Shown: positions 10,169 through 19,486 of the stretch, in pieces
Layout: every line of letters starts with the position of its first letter
Numbering within the stretch: position 1 is the stretch's first letter
Assembly (NCBI RefSeq): GCF_900177765.1
Contig: NZ_FXWI01000003.1
Coordinates: 682,001-746,000, forward strand
Direction of reading: 5' to 3'
DNA from: Agreia sp. VKM Ac-1783
GTDB lineage: Bacteria; Actinomycetota; Actinomycetes; Actinomycetales; Microbacteriaceae
Length of the DNA stretch: 64,000 bases
The notes under the pieces: model-generated
What the model saw: the letters and a program-made list of their open reading frames with translations, nothing else
Database searches by the model: none
Told to the model about the DNA's origin: nothing
Translations under genes and position numbers: made by a program

Positions 10169-11491
10169 TTGTTTAGAGCCGTCGCGCGGATCTTCCGCAC
10201 CCCGGATCTCCGCCGGAAGATCGGGTTCACGCTCGGCATCGTCGCGCTGTTCCGTCTGGGATCGTTCATCCCTGCGCCATTCGTGGACTTCGGAAACGTG
10301 CAGTTGTGCCTCGCTGCGAACCAAAACACCTCGGGCCTCTACGAGCTCGTCAACCTCTTCTCCGGTGGCGCTCTCCTGCAGTTGAGTATCTTCGCGCTGG
10401 GCATCATGCCGTACATCACGGCATCGATCATCACCCAGCTGCTCCGCGTGGTCATCCCGCACTTCGAGACTCTCCACAAGGAGGGTCAGGCGGGCCAGTC
10501 CAAGCTCACGCAGTACACGCGCTACCTCACCATCGCGCTGGCTGTGCTGCAGTCGACGACGCTCATTACTGTGGCGCGCTCCGGAGCTCTCTTCGGCACC
10601 ACGACGGTGGCCGAATGTACTCAGCTCATCACCGACGACGCCTGGTACGCGATCATGCTGATGGTCATCACGATGACCGCCGGAACCGGACTGATCATGT
10701 GGATGGGCGAGCTCATCACCGAGCGCGGCATCGGCAACGGCATGTCGCTGCTCATCTTCACGTCCATCGCCGCTCAGTTCCCCACGTCGCTGTGGAGCAT
10801 CGCGCAGGCGAAGGGCTTCGAGACATTCCTTCTGGTCATAGCGGTCGGTCTCGTGATCGTCGCGGCCGTGGTGTTCGTCGAGCAATCCCAGAGACGCATC
10901 CCCGTTCAGTACGCCAAACGCATGGTCGGTCGGCGAACGTACGGTGGCAACAACACCTACATCCCGATCAAGGTCAACATGGCGGGTGTTGTCCCGGTCA
11001 TCTTCGCGTCGTCGCTGCTGTACCTGCCGGCGCTCATCGCCCAGTTCAACCAGCCGGCGGCCGGGCAGTCGCCCGCACCGTGGGTCACCTGGGTCACGAA
11101 CTACCTCACCAAGGGCGATCACCCGCTCTACATGATCCTGTACTTCCTGCTCATCGTCGGATTCACCTACTTCTACGTCGCCATCACCTTCAACCCTGAA
11201 GAGGTCGCCGACAACATGAAGAAGTACGGCGGCTTCATTCCTGGCATCCGTGCAGGTCGACCCACTGCCGAGTACCTCGACTACGTGCTTACTCGTGTCA
11301 CCCTGCCCGGATCGATCTACCTCGGTCTGATCGCCCTGATTCCTTTGGTGGCGCTCGCGCTCGTCGGGGCCACGTCGAACTTCCCCTTCGGTGGAGCGTC
11401 GATCCTGATCGTGGTCGGTGTCGGACTCGAGACGGTCAAGCAGATCGACTCGCAGCTGCAGCAGCGTCATTACGAAGGCCTCCTGCGATGA
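10169..11491 (+). CDS. secY: Preprotein translocase subunit SecY
   Basis: SecY is the membrane channel of the Sec translocon, acting with SecE and SecG. The 440-residue product has about ten hydrophobic segments; family sequences include the start [20 protein letters not shown], the segment [16 protein letters not shown], and the cytoplasmic stretch [20 protein letters not shown]. The start is TTG at 10169, fixed by a strong AGGAGG at 10157-10162; a T6 run directly precedes the start codon region. It overlaps adk by 4 nt (ATGA). Confidence 0.97.
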   Translation: MFRAVARIFRTPDLRRKIGFTLGIVALFRLGSFIPAPFVDFGNVQLCLAANQNTSGLYELVNLFSGGALLQLSIFALGIMPYITASIITQLLRVVIPHFETLHKEGQAGQSKLTQYTRYLTIALAVLQSTTLITVARSGALFGTTTVAECTQLITDDAWYAIMLMVITMTAGTGLIMWMGELITERGIGNGMSLLIFTSIAAQFPTSLWSIAQAKGFETFLLVIAVGLVIVAAVVFVEQSQRRIPVQYAKRMVGRRTYGGNNTYIPIKVNMAGVVPVIFASSLLYLPALIAQFNQPAAGQSPAPWVTWVTNYLTKGDHPLYMILYFLLIVGFTYFYVAITFNPEEVADNMKKYGGFIPGIRAGRPTAEYLDYVLTRVTLPGSIYLGLIALIPLVALALVGATSNFPFGGASILIVVGVGLETVKQIDSQLQQRHYEGLLR

Positions 11492-12084
11492 CTTCGGTCG
11501 ACACGGTGACGGGAACCGTGCGGCTGCTGATCATCGGTCCTCCCGGGGCCGGCAAAGGCACTCAGGCGGCGAAGCTCGCCGAGATCTACGGCATCCCCGC
11601 AATCTCGACCGGTGACATCTTCCGCGCGAACATCAAAGAAGGCACCGAGCTGGGCAAGCAGGTCCAGGCGCTCGTCGAATCGGGTTCGTATGTGCCCGAC
11701 TCCCTGACGAACGATCTGGTTCGCGACCGGCTTCTGCAGCCCGACGTGGCGGGTGGGTTCCTGCTCGATGGCTACCCGCGAACGACGGAGCAGGTCGACG
11801 AGCTCGATCGAATCCTCGCCAAGGCTCACGCGCATCTCGATGCTGTCGTGCAGCTCGTGGCCGACGTCGACGAGGTCGTCGATCGCCTGCGCAAGCGTGC
11901 GCTCGTCGAGGGCCGAGCCGACGACACCGAAGAGGTGTTGCGACACCGCCAAGAGGTCTACGCCGACCAGACGGCCCCCCTGATCGACGTCTACGCCAGC
12001 CGCGGACTCGTCGTCGCGGTCGACGCGCTCGGTGAGGTCGACGAGGTCACCGAACGCATCGTCACCGCACTCGCTTCTCGATGA
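11488..12084 (+). CDS. adk: Adenylate kinase
   Basis: Catalyses reversible phosphoryl transfer between ATP and AMP in the cytoplasm. The 198-residue product has the P-loop [20 protein letters not shown] (lysine near residue 23), the AMP-binding stretch [12 protein letters not shown], and [13 protein letters not shown]. The LID is the short, non-zinc form typical of actinobacteria. About ten extra residues precede the P-loop strand; the ATG overlapping secY is the best start. The gene overlaps map by 4 nt. Confidence 0.97.
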   Translation: MTSVDTVTGTVRLLIIGPPGAGKGTQAAKLAEIYGIPAISTGDIFRANIKEGTELGKQVQALVESGSYVPDSLTNDLVRDRLLQPDVAGGFLLDGYPRTTEQVDELDRILAKAHAHLDAVVQLVADVDEVVDRLRKRALVEGRADDTEEVLRHRQEVYADQTAPLIDVYASRGLVVAVDALGEVDEVTERIVTALASR

Positions 12085-12911
12085 GCTTTCGCAAGAACAT
12101 CTACAAGACGCCCGATGAGCTGCGGCTCATGGTGCGCCCGGGTCTGGTGACGGCAGCATCGCTCGACGCGGTGCGCGCCGCAATCCGCCCTGGCGTGAGC
12201 ACACTCGAACTCGATTCGATCGCAGAGCGCGTGATCGTCGAGGCCGGGGGAGTGTCGAACTTCAAGCTGGTTCCGGGCTACCGACACACGATCTGTGCGT
12301 CGGTGAACGACGATGTCGTTCATGGCATCCCGGGTGAACGCATCCTGCAGCCCGGCGACATCGTCTCGATCGACAACGGAGCGGAGGTCGAGGGCTGGAA
12401 CGGCGACTCGGCATTCACCGTGGTCCTCCCCGACGAGTCACGACCCGAGCTCGTGGCAGAACGTCAGCGGTTGTCCGATGTCACAGAGGGTTCGCTGTGG
12501 GCAGGCATCGCCCGGCTCAGCACCGCTCGCCACCTGAACGAGGTCGGCGAGGCGATCGAGGAGTACATCGAGGCGCAGGGCACCTTCGGAATCGTCACCG
12601 ATTACATCGGCCACGGCATCGGTCGCAGCATGCACGAGGCTCCGCCCGTCTTCAACTATCGCGTTCGTGCCAAGGGCCCTGATGTGAAGCACGGCCTGGT
12701 GGTGGCGATCGAGCCGATGGTCACCCTCGGATCGATCGAGACGTTCGTGCGAGACGACGACTGGACCGTCGCTACCGACGACGGAAGCGTCGCAGCGCAC
12801 TGGGAGCATTCCGTCGCCGTGCACGCCGACGGGATCTGGGTCACCACCGCTCACGACGGCGGTGCAGCGGGCCTGGCCCCGTTCGGTGTGACGCCGACCC
12901 CCATCCCGTAG
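12081..12911 (+). CDS. map: Methionine aminopeptidase, type I
   Basis: Removes the initiator methionine from nascent proteins. The 276-residue product has all five metal ligands of the family in order: D98 and D109 ([17 protein letters not shown]), H178 ([12 protein letters not shown]), E211 (AIEPMV) and E242 (HWEHSV). The ATG at 12081 overlaps the adk stop. It is the last gene before the mannitol cluster; in most actinobacteria infA would follow directly. Confidence 0.97.
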   Translation: MSFRKNIYKTPDELRLMVRPGLVTAASLDAVRAAIRPGVSTLELDSIAERVIVEAGGVSNFKLVPGYRHTICASVNDDVVHGIPGERILQPGDIVSIDNGAEVEGWNGDSAFTVVLPDESRPELVAERQRLSDVTEGSLWAGIARLSTARHLNEVGEAIEEYIEAQGTFGIVTDYIGHGIGRSMHEAPPVFNYRVRAKGPDVKHGLVVAIEPMVTLGSIETFVRDDDWTVATDDGSVAAHWEHSVAVHADGIWVTTAHDGGAAGLAPFGVTPTPIP

Positions 12912-12949
12912 CCGGCGTTCCCTGAGTCCGTCGAGGGCGCCCGTGCGGA

Positions 12950-14860
12950 CTATTTGTCCATGACGTGCACGAGCTCGTCGATGAAGCTGGGGAAGTCGAT
13001 CGCGCGCTTGATGATGCGCTGAACGTCCTCCCGGTCGGAGAACACCTCGACGAACTGGTCGAAGACCTCCTGAAACGACGTGCGTCCGGTGGCAGCGAAT
13101 GCGATGAACGCGATGACGTTCACGCGGTTCTCGCCCCACGCCATGGCCGAATCGTTGATCACGATGGCGATTGAGGTGCGGTTGGCCGTCATCGCCATCG
13201 CATGCGGCACCGCGATGCTGTCGGTGAACGCGGTCGACGACATGAGCTCTCGCTCGATGGCTCCGTCGACGTAGGAGCGGTCGATCACACCGTGTTCGAC
13301 CATGCGCTGACCGAGAGTCTCGATCATCTCCACCTCGCTCGATGCGTGCATCTCCCTGAAGAAGAGTGCGTCGTCGAAGTAGAGCAGCAGGTCGTCTTTG
13401 ATCTGCATGCGGCGGGCATGCCGACGCACACGGCTGATCGCCCGGCGAACGTTCTCGATATCGCCGTCGGTCAGAAACGGCTGGATGACGACTTCGTTCT
13501 CGCGCGGGGTACGGGAGGCGATCGTCGAGAGTACGAGATCGGCGTCGAGCTCCGTCCAGTCGACGTCGGTGCGGGTGATCACGATGGCAACGTCGAGCTC
13601 GTCGCCCAGCGCCTTGGTGATCCGCTCGGTCAACATCTCGTGCATGTCGTAGTAGTTCGGACACACCACGGCGCAGCGCAGCCGGTCACCCCGGCGTTGC
13701 TTGCGTTCGAGGTATGAACCGACGTGCAGCGCGATGAATGCGATCTCGTCGTCGTTGATGTGGATCCCCGCGCGGCGCTGAAGCTGGCTCGCGATGAAGA
13801 CCGAGAGCTCGTAGGTCATCGGGTACGAGGTCTTCATCGAGCGGGTCAGAGGATTGACCGAATACGCGTTGTCGTGTGCGCGAGCCACGAGGTTGCGCAC
13901 GTGCAGCGAGAGCCGAACCATGAACTCCTCGTCGTCGAGGTCGATCAGGTACTCCTGATGCACGAGCGCGACGATGTCGCGCACGGTGGCGAGCACATCG
14001 GCGTCGACATAGTTCTCGACCACCTGCGTCGTCGACTCGTCGTGACCCGGTGTCACGACCCGCGTCGTCAGCAGCACCGCGAGGTAGTCGAGGTCGGGCG
14101 CGCTCAGCGACACGTCGAAGTGATTCACGACGAGGCCCGAGAGTGCCGCTGCGATCTCTGCGACCCGCGGGCCTGCGGCCACGAGCGGTACGTCAGACTG
14201 AGCGCGATCGTGCCTTTCGAGGGCGATCATCAGATGCAGCAGCACGTTGTTCAGGCCGTACTCGTTCACGAAGTAGCCGTGCGCGTCGAGCATCTCGATC
14301 AACTCGGTCTTGAAGCTCCCGAGGTTCTCGGACTCGAACTCGCGCTGCACTCGCTCGAGCTCGAGGAATCCCTGCGCGCTCTCCTCGCGGAACATCCGAC
14401 TGAGGAGGCGACGGTGGTTCGCCTCCGAGCCAACGATCGAGACGAGGTTGTCGCGCCTCACCAAGGAGAGATCATCGGCCTCGACCAGCAACTTGACCTT
14501 GCGCAGGTCTTGCTCGAGGGTCGAGTCGCTGACGAACAACCGGCTTGCCAGGCTGCGAGCCTCGAGCCCCTCGGGCGCATTGCCGAGAAGGCGCACGAGC
14601 TGATAGATGCGGTCGCGAGGCGTCTCGGGTTCGACGACCCTGCCCTCCGCTCGGAACGCACTCAGCGCATCGCGGTCGACACGGTATCCGAGGACGCCGG
14701 ACTGAATGGTCTCGTGGGGATGAGATGCGCTCTTGGCGGCCGTCACATAGCTCCGCACACTGCGGCTGGTGACACCGAGTTTGTCGGCGAGCTCAGCAGC
14801 GGTCACCCAGCCGTCGGCTTGGGACAGATAGTCCAACAGCCGTTCGTACTTCTCATTCAT
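12950..14860 (-). CDS. mtlR: PTS-regulated transcriptional activator of the mannitol operon, MtlR-type (PRD family)
   Basis: Likely activates the divergent mannitol genes in response to phosphorylation by the PTS. The 636-residue protein has a helix-turn-helix at about 10-45, a second winged helix near 85-140, PRD1 about 175-285 (H209), PRD2 about 290-395 (H320, H379), a IIB-like domain about 395-490 with C400 in AVVCPNYYD, and a mannitol-type IIA domain about 500-636 with H553 in AVPHAMA. The residues usually phosphorylated in this family are thus present. The start at 14860 (MNEKYERLLDYLSQ) puts the helix-turn-helix at the N-terminus; longer in-frame starts add low-quality sequence. It is convergent with map and divergent from the PTS genes. 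Confidence 0.9.
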   Translation of the reverse strand: MNEKYERLLDYLSQADGWVTAAELADKLGVTSRSVRSYVTAAKSASHPHETIQSGVLGYRVDRDALSAFRAEGRVVEPETPRDRIYQLVRLLGNAPEGLEARSLASRLFVSDSTLEQDLRKVKLLVEADDLSLVRRDNLVSIVGSEANHRRLLSRMFREESAQGFLELERVQREFESENLGSFKTELIEMLDAHGYFVNEYGLNNVLLHLMIALERHDRAQSDVPLVAAGPRVAEIAAALSGLVVNHFDVSLSAPDLDYLAVLLTTRVVTPGHDESTTQVVENYVDADVLATVRDIVALVHQEYLIDLDDEEFMVRLSLHVRNLVARAHDNAYSVNPLTRSMKTSYPMTYELSVFIASQLQRRAGIHINDDEIAFIALHVGSYLERKQRRGDRLRCAVVCPNYYDMHEMLTERITKALGDELDVAIVITRTDVDWTELDADLVLSTIASRTPRENEVVIQPFLTDGDIENVRRAISRVRRHARRMQIKDDLLLYFDDALFFREMHASSEVEMIETLGQRMVEHGVIDRSYVDGAIERELMSSTAFTDSIAVPHAMAMTANRTSIAIVINDSAMAWGENRVNVIAFIAFAATGRTSFQEVFDQFVEVFSDREDVQRIIKRAIDFPSFIDELVHVMDK

Positions 14861-15019
14861 GTGCTGGTCGCTCCCGACCTGAGTCAACCATCTCGGGCGT
14901 CTCCAGACTAATTGCAACCAGGCGGCTTCCTCCCCTGCGGAAACTTTTCTACGGCGCAACCCGGCGCGAAGCCGCGACTTCTCCGAGAGTATTGAACGTA
15001 GATCGCAAGGAGGCGAGAG

Positions 15020-15343
15020 ATGCACAGAGTTCTGGTTGTCTGCGGTGCTGGTGCATCCAGCACGTTCCTGGCCCATCGCATCCGGGCCGCCGCCGGCCGT
15101 CGCGAGATCGACGTGACCGTTTCGGCATCGAGCACCGCGGGGCTCTCAGAACGACTCGGCTCCGTCGACGTTCTGCTGGTGGGCCCCCACCTCGCGCAAC
15201 AGTTCGACGAACTGTCGAAGCTGGCCGACGCCGCCGGCTCGGCGTGCGCCCTTTTGCCTGACACGATCTTCGGCTCAGGAGGTGAGGAGACCGCGCTCGA
15301 TCTCGTACTGAATCGTGTCTCCGACACCGCCAGCTCGTCGTGA
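15020..15343 (+). CDS. Orphan PTS IIB component, lactose/cellobiose-like family
   Basis: A 107-residue soluble phosphocarrier domain. MHRVLVVCGAGASSTFLAHR places the phospho-accepting cysteine at residue 8, followed by the family phosphate loop, and LLVGPHLAQQFDEL sits where Lac-type IIB proteins have VLLAPQ. AAGGAGG precedes the ATG. No matching Lac-type IIA or IIC is in the cluster, although mannitol IICB and IIA are encoded downstream. It may relay phosphate to or from MtlR or serve a transporter elsewhere; neither is shown by sequence. Confidence 0.8.
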   Translation: MHRVLVVCGAGASSTFLAHRIRAAAGRREIDVTVSASSTAGLSERLGSVDVLLVGPHLAQQFDELSKLADAAGSACALLPDTIFGSGGEETALDLVLNRVSDTASSS

Positions 15344-15379
15344 CCCACCCAACGAACCACGAAATACCAAGGAGAAATC

Positions 15380-15646
15380 ATGGCTGAACGCACCGTCACC
15401 ATCGCCTCGACCCACGGGCTGCACGCGCGTCCGGCGTCGATCTTCACTCAGGCCGCGGCCAAAGCGGGAGTTCCCGTGCAGCTGACGAAGGGTGACAAGT
15501 CCGTGAACGCGGCCAGCATCCTCGGCGTGATCTCGCTCGGCATCGACCACAACGACGATGTTGTGCTGTCTGCCGAGGGCGACGATGCCGACGCCGTGCT
15601 CGACGAGCTCGCGGCACTGCTCACGACCGACCACGACGCCGCGTGA
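15380..15646 (+). CDS. ptsH: Phosphocarrier protein HPr
   Basis: HPr carries phosphate from enzyme I to sugar-specific IIA proteins. The 88-residue product has the active histidine H15 in THGLHARPAS and keeps the regulatory serine position S46 in NAASILGVISLG. AAGGAG precedes the ATG. It overlaps ptsI (GTGA). The general PTS proteins are thus encoded within the mannitol cluster, so their expression may follow MtlR control. Confidence 0.96.
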   Translation: MAERTVTIASTHGLHARPASIFTQAAAKAGVPVQLTKGDKSVNAASILGVISLGIDHNDDVVLSAEGDDADAVLDELAALLTTDHDAA

Positions 15647-17304
15647 GCGCCATGACTTTTCAGGGAGTAGGCATCGGTCGCGGCATGGCGATGGGAACGG
15701 TGCTGCAGATGCCCGCGCCGCTGCCGGAGCCTCAGGATGCGCCGTCGACGCTGAGCGCCGACGCCGAGAAAGAGCGTGCCGCCGTAGCGCTGGCCGCCAC
15801 CGCGGCCGGCATTCGCGCCCGAGGGGAGCGCGCAGGCGGATCGGCCAAGGACGTGCTCGAGGCCCAGGCCTTCATGGCAGAGGACCCGACGCTCTCCGAT
15901 GATGTCAAGGCGCGCATCGGCACGGGCAAGACCGCGGAGCGCGCGGTGTTCGAGGCGTTCGCGAGCTTCCGTGACCTTCTCGTGAGCATGGGCGGCTACA
16001 TGGGGGAGCGGGCGACCGACCTCGACGACGTGTCACAGCGCGTCGTCGCTCAGCTGCAGGGAGTCGAAGCGCCCGGCGTGCCCGACCCCGATCACCAGTT
16101 CGTACTCGTGGCGCGCGACCTCGCTCCAGCCGACACCGCGCTTCTCAACCTCGACAAGGTATTGGGCCTCATCACGAGTGATGGCGGACCGACATCGCAC
16201 ACGGCGATCCTCGCTCGGGAGAAGTCGATCGTCGCCGTGGTCGGTGTTGCCGGAGCGCTCGAGATCGCCAACGGAACCACGGTCATCGTGGACGCCTCGA
16301 CGGGCACGATCACCGTCGACCCGGATGACGACGAGCGGTTCGCCGCGAAGATGGCTATCCAGGAGCGCGCCTCGCTGGCCAACGCGCCGGCGGGGCCCGG
16401 ACGTCTCGCCGACGACACGGAGATCCCCCTTCTCGCCAACCTCGGTTCGGCGGGCGGAGCGGAGGAGGCTGTCGAGCTCGGTGCCGAGGGCGTCGGACTC
16501 TTCCGCACCGAATTCCTCTTCCTCGACTCGGCTCAGGCACCGACGGTCGAGGAGCAGCAGTCGCAGTACTCCTCGCTCTTCGCCGCATTCCCGGGCAAGA
16601 AGGTCGTGGTTCGCGCGTTGGATGCCGGAGCAGACAAACCACTCAGCTTCTTGAACGACGCTCCTGAGGAGAACCCGGCCCTCGGCCTTCGTGGTCTGCG
16701 GGCCCTGCGGGCGAATGAGCAGATCCTGCGCGACCAGCTCACCGCCATCCGTAACGCCGAAGCCGAGAACACGGCCGACGTGTGGGTCATGGCGCCCATG
16801 GTGTCGACCCTCGAGGAGACCCGCTACTTCACGTCCATCGCGCGCGAGATCGGGCTGAAGACCGCCGGTGTCATGATCGAGGTTCCGTCGTCTGCCCTGC
16901 TGGCCGATCGCATCCTCGTCGACGCCGACTTCGCATCGATCGGAACCAACGATCTGACGCAGTACACGCTGGCCGCCGACCGCCTCCTCGGAAGCGTCGC
17001 CTCGTTCCAGGACCCGTGGCACCCCGCCGTACTGCGCCTGGTAGGCGAGGTCGGCAAGGCCGGAGCGGCCCTGGGCAAGCCCGTGGGCATCTGTGGCGAG
17101 GCCGCTGCAGACCCTCTGCTCGCGGTCGTGCTCGTCGGCCTCGGAGCGACCAGCCTCTCGATGTCGCCCGCCGCGCTCGCCGACGTTCGCGCAGAACTGC
17201 GCCTCTACACGATCGAGCAGGCACAGCACTTCGCCGAACTCGCCCTCAAGGCGAACAGCGCGATGGAGGCCCGCGCCGCGGTGTCCGCCAGCGCGTCCTC
17301 CTGA
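15643..17304 (+). CDS. ptsI: Phosphoenolpyruvate-protein phosphotransferase (PTS enzyme I)
   Basis: Takes phosphate from PEP and passes it to HPr. The 553-residue protein has the N-terminal HPr-binding region, the phosphohistidine H186 in SDGGPTSHTAILAR, and the C-terminal PEP-binding barrel with GLRALRANEQILRDQL-type sequence, SIGTNDLTQYTLAADR and PVGICGEAA. A GTG at 15643 overlaps the ptsH stop; ATG at 15652 is an alternative start three codons in. Length is slightly short of the ~570 norm but no domain is missing. Confidence 0.96.
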   Translation: MSAMTFQGVGIGRGMAMGTVLQMPAPLPEPQDAPSTLSADAEKERAAVALAATAAGIRARGERAGGSAKDVLEAQAFMAEDPTLSDDVKARIGTGKTAERAVFEAFASFRDLLVSMGGYMGERATDLDDVSQRVVAQLQGVEAPGVPDPDHQFVLVARDLAPADTALLNLDKVLGLITSDGGPTSHTAILAREKSIVAVVGVAGALEIANGTTVIVDASTGTITVDPDDDERFAAKMAIQERASLANAPAGPGRLADDTEIPLLANLGSAGGAEEAVELGAEGVGLFRTEFLFLDSAQAPTVEEQQSQYSSLFAAFPGKKVVVRALDAGADKPLSFLNDAPEENPALGLRGLRALRANEQILRDQLTAIRNAEAENTADVWVMAPMVSTLEETRYFTSIAREIGLKTAGVMIEVPSSALLADRILVDADFASIGTNDLTQYTLAADRLLGSVASFQDPWHPAVLRLVGEVGKAGAALGKPVGICGEAAADPLLAVVLVGLGATSLSMSPAALADVRAELRLYTIEQAQHFAELALKANSAMEARAAVSASASS

Positions 17305-17373
17305 TGTAACACCCGCACCACGCACCACCTGATCACGCACCCCCTACAACACAGAAATCAAGGAGAAACACTC

Positions 17374-18939
17374 ATGACGACGACGTCAGCTCCCGCCAAG
17401 TCGGGAGGTGCCCGCGTTCGCGTTCAGCGATTCGGCACATTCCTGTCCGGCATGATCATGCCGAACATCCCCGCCCTCATCGCGTGGGGCCTGTTGACGG
17501 CTCTCTTCATCGATGTCGGCTGGCTCCCCAACGAGCAGCTCGCCACGATCGTCGGGCCGTTCATCCATTACCTGCTGCCGATCCTGATCGCCTACACGGG
17601 CGGCCACATGATCTATCAGGTTCGTGGTGGCGTCGTGGCCTCGATCGCCCTGATGGGTGTCATCGGTGGCTCTGACTACCTGATCGCTCAGGTCAACGCG
17701 GCTGCGCTGGCTGAGAACCCCGACGCGTCTGAACTCGGACAGGTGCACATGTTCATCGGTGCGATGATCATGGCTCCGATCGCCGCGTACTCCATGAAGT
17801 GGCTCGACGGCCTATGGGACGGCAAGATCCGACCCGGCTTCGAGATGCTGGTCAACATGTTCTCGGCCGGAATCTGGGGCTTCGTGCTGCTCATCATCGG
17901 GTTCTATCCGGTGGCCTGGGTCATCAACGGCATCATGTCTGCGCTGAGCGGTGCGGTCGGATGGCTCGTCGACACCAACCTGCTGCCTCTGACGAGCATC
18001 ATCATCGAGCCGGCCAAGGTGTTCTTCCTGAACAACGCCATCAACCACGGCGTGCTGACCCCGCTCGGTATCGAGCAGGCCGCCGGTGAGAGCCACAAGT
18101 CGATCCTGTTCCTGCTCGAGGCGAACCCCGGCCCCGGTGTCGGCCTGCTGCTCGCCTTCGTCGTGTTCGGAATCGGCGCGGCCCGCGCCTCCGCCCCTGG
18201 CGCGGCCATCATCCAGTTCTTCGGTGGCATCCACGAGATCTACTTCCCGTACGCCCTGATGAAGCCGACCCTGATCATCGCCCTGATCGCCGGTGGCATG
18301 ACCGGTGTCACGACCAACATGCTGCTCGACACGGGCCTCCGTGCCCCAGCTGCCCCGGGAAGCATCATCGCGATCTTCGCGCAGACAGCATCGGACAGCT
18401 ACCTCGGTGTCGCTCTGTCGGTTGTTCTCTCGGCGGCGGTCACGTTCTTCGTCTCGATGATCATTCTGCGGGCGAGCCGTAAGAAGGACCTCGCAGCCGA
18501 GGCCGCCGGCGAGGATGCCCTGGGCGCAGCGCTCGCGGCGAATGCCGCGAACAAGGGCGGCGAGAGTCGCGTCGGTTCCCTTCTGGGCAACGGTGCAGCG
18601 GCACCGGCGTCCGCCGCCGGCGGGGTCGCGACCGCTGCGAAGCTCGAGAACATCGTTTTCGCCTGCGATGCCGGCATGGGATCGAGCGCCATGGGCGCGT
18701 CTGTTCTGCGGAACAAGCTCAAGAAGGCGGGTATCACCGACGTGTCGGTGAAGAACCTCGCGATCGCCAACCTGACCGACGACATCGATCTGGTGATCAC
18801 GCAGAAGGAGCTCACCGACAGGGCGAAGCAGAAGACGCCGAACGCCCAGCACGTCTCGGTCGACAACTTCATGAACAGTCCGAAGTACGACGAGGTCGTG
18901 AACCAGGTGGCAGCGCAGCACCCCCAGGACCAGGCGTAA
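17374..18939 (+). CDS. mtlA: Mannitol-specific PTS enzyme IICB
   Basis: Transports mannitol across the membrane and phosphorylates it to mannitol 1-phosphate. Residues 1-350 form the hydrophobic IIC domain with the IIC motif GGIHEIYFPYALMKP and FLNNAINHGVLTPLG. An Ala-rich linker follows, then the IIB domain near 420-515 with the phosphocysteine about residue 431 in IVFACDAGMGSSAMG. The IIA domain is a separate gene (mtlF). AAGGAG precedes the ATG. Confidence 0.95.
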   Translation: MTTTSAPAKSGGARVRVQRFGTFLSGMIMPNIPALIAWGLLTALFIDVGWLPNEQLATIVGPFIHYLLPILIAYTGGHMIYQVRGGVVASIALMGVIGGSDYLIAQVNAAALAENPDASELGQVHMFIGAMIMAPIAAYSMKWLDGLWDGKIRPGFEMLVNMFSAGIWGFVLLIIGFYPVAWVINGIMSALSGAVGWLVDTNLLPLTSIIIEPAKVFFLNNAINHGVLTPLGIEQAAGESHKSILFLLEANPGPGVGLLLAFVVFGIGAARASAPGAAIIQFFGGIHEIYFPYALMKPTLIIALIAGGMTGVTTNMLLDTGLRAPAAPGSIIAIFAQTASDSYLGVALSVVLSAAVTFFVSMIILRASRKKDLAAEAAGEDALGAALAANAANKGGESRVGSLLGNGAAAPASAAGGVATAAKLENIVFACDAGMGSSAMGASVLRNKLKKAGITDVSVKNLAIANLTDDIDLVITQKELTDRAKQKTPNAQHVSVDNFMNSPKYDEVVNQVAAQHPQDQA

Positions 18940-18964
18940 CCTGATCCCGAATCCCCAGGACGCC

Positions 18965-18997
18965 CCCGGCCGTCGGAGCACGACTCCGGCGGCCGGG
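18965..18997 (+). other. GC-rich hairpin between mtlA and mtlF
   Basis: CCCGGCCGTCGGAG (18965-18978) and CTCCGGCGGCCGGG (18984-18997) form a 14-bp stem with one G-U pair and a 5-nt loop, 25 nt after the mtlA stop. No T-run follows, so it probably stabilises the mtlA 3' end or reduces read-through into mtlF-mtlD, not full termination. Confidence 0.5.
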
Positions 18998-19048
18998 CGG
19001 CCCGGGACTCTATCTACGAAGACCTACGAAGCGAACGAAGAGGACGTC

Positions 19049-19486
19049 ATGAGCGACAACGTACTGGATCTCGAATCAATCAGCGTCACCGGCACCGCGA
19101 CCACGCAGGAGGAAGCGATCCGCGAAGCGGCATCCATTCTCGTGGCCGCCGGCGCGGTGACCGACGACTACGTCGACTATATGCTCGAGCGTGAGAAGAG
19201 CGTCTCGACCTACATGGGCAACTTCCTCGCCATCCCGCACGGCACGAACGAGGGCAAGGACACGATCCTGAACTCCGGTCTGTCGTTCGTTCGCTATGCG
19301 ACCCCCATCGACTGGGCCGGCAACGAGGTGCGCTTCGTCGTCGGCATCGCCGGCAAAGACAACGGTCACCTCGACATCCTCTCGAAGATCGCCATCATCT
19401 TCTCCGATGACGACGAGGTTCAGAAGCTTCTGGATGCGCCTGACGCCCCCGCACTCTTCGCTCTGCTGGGCGAGGTCAACGAATGA
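19049..19486 (+). CDS. mtlF: Mannitol-specific PTS enzyme IIA
   Basis: Carries phosphate from HPr to the IIB domain of MtlA. The 145-residue product has the active histidine H64 in [14 protein letters not shown], and [18 protein letters not shown] is typical of this family. Its domain is homologous to the C-terminal part of MtlR encoded on the other strand of this cluster. It overlaps mtlD by 4 nt (ATGA). Confidence 0.95.
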   Translation: MSDNVLDLESISVTGTATTQEEAIREAASILVAAGAVTDDYVDYMLEREKSVSTYMGNFLAIPHGTNEGKDTILNSGLSFVRYATPIDWAGNEVRFVVGIAGKDNGHLDILSKIAIIFSDDDEVQKLLDAPDAPALFALLGEVNE

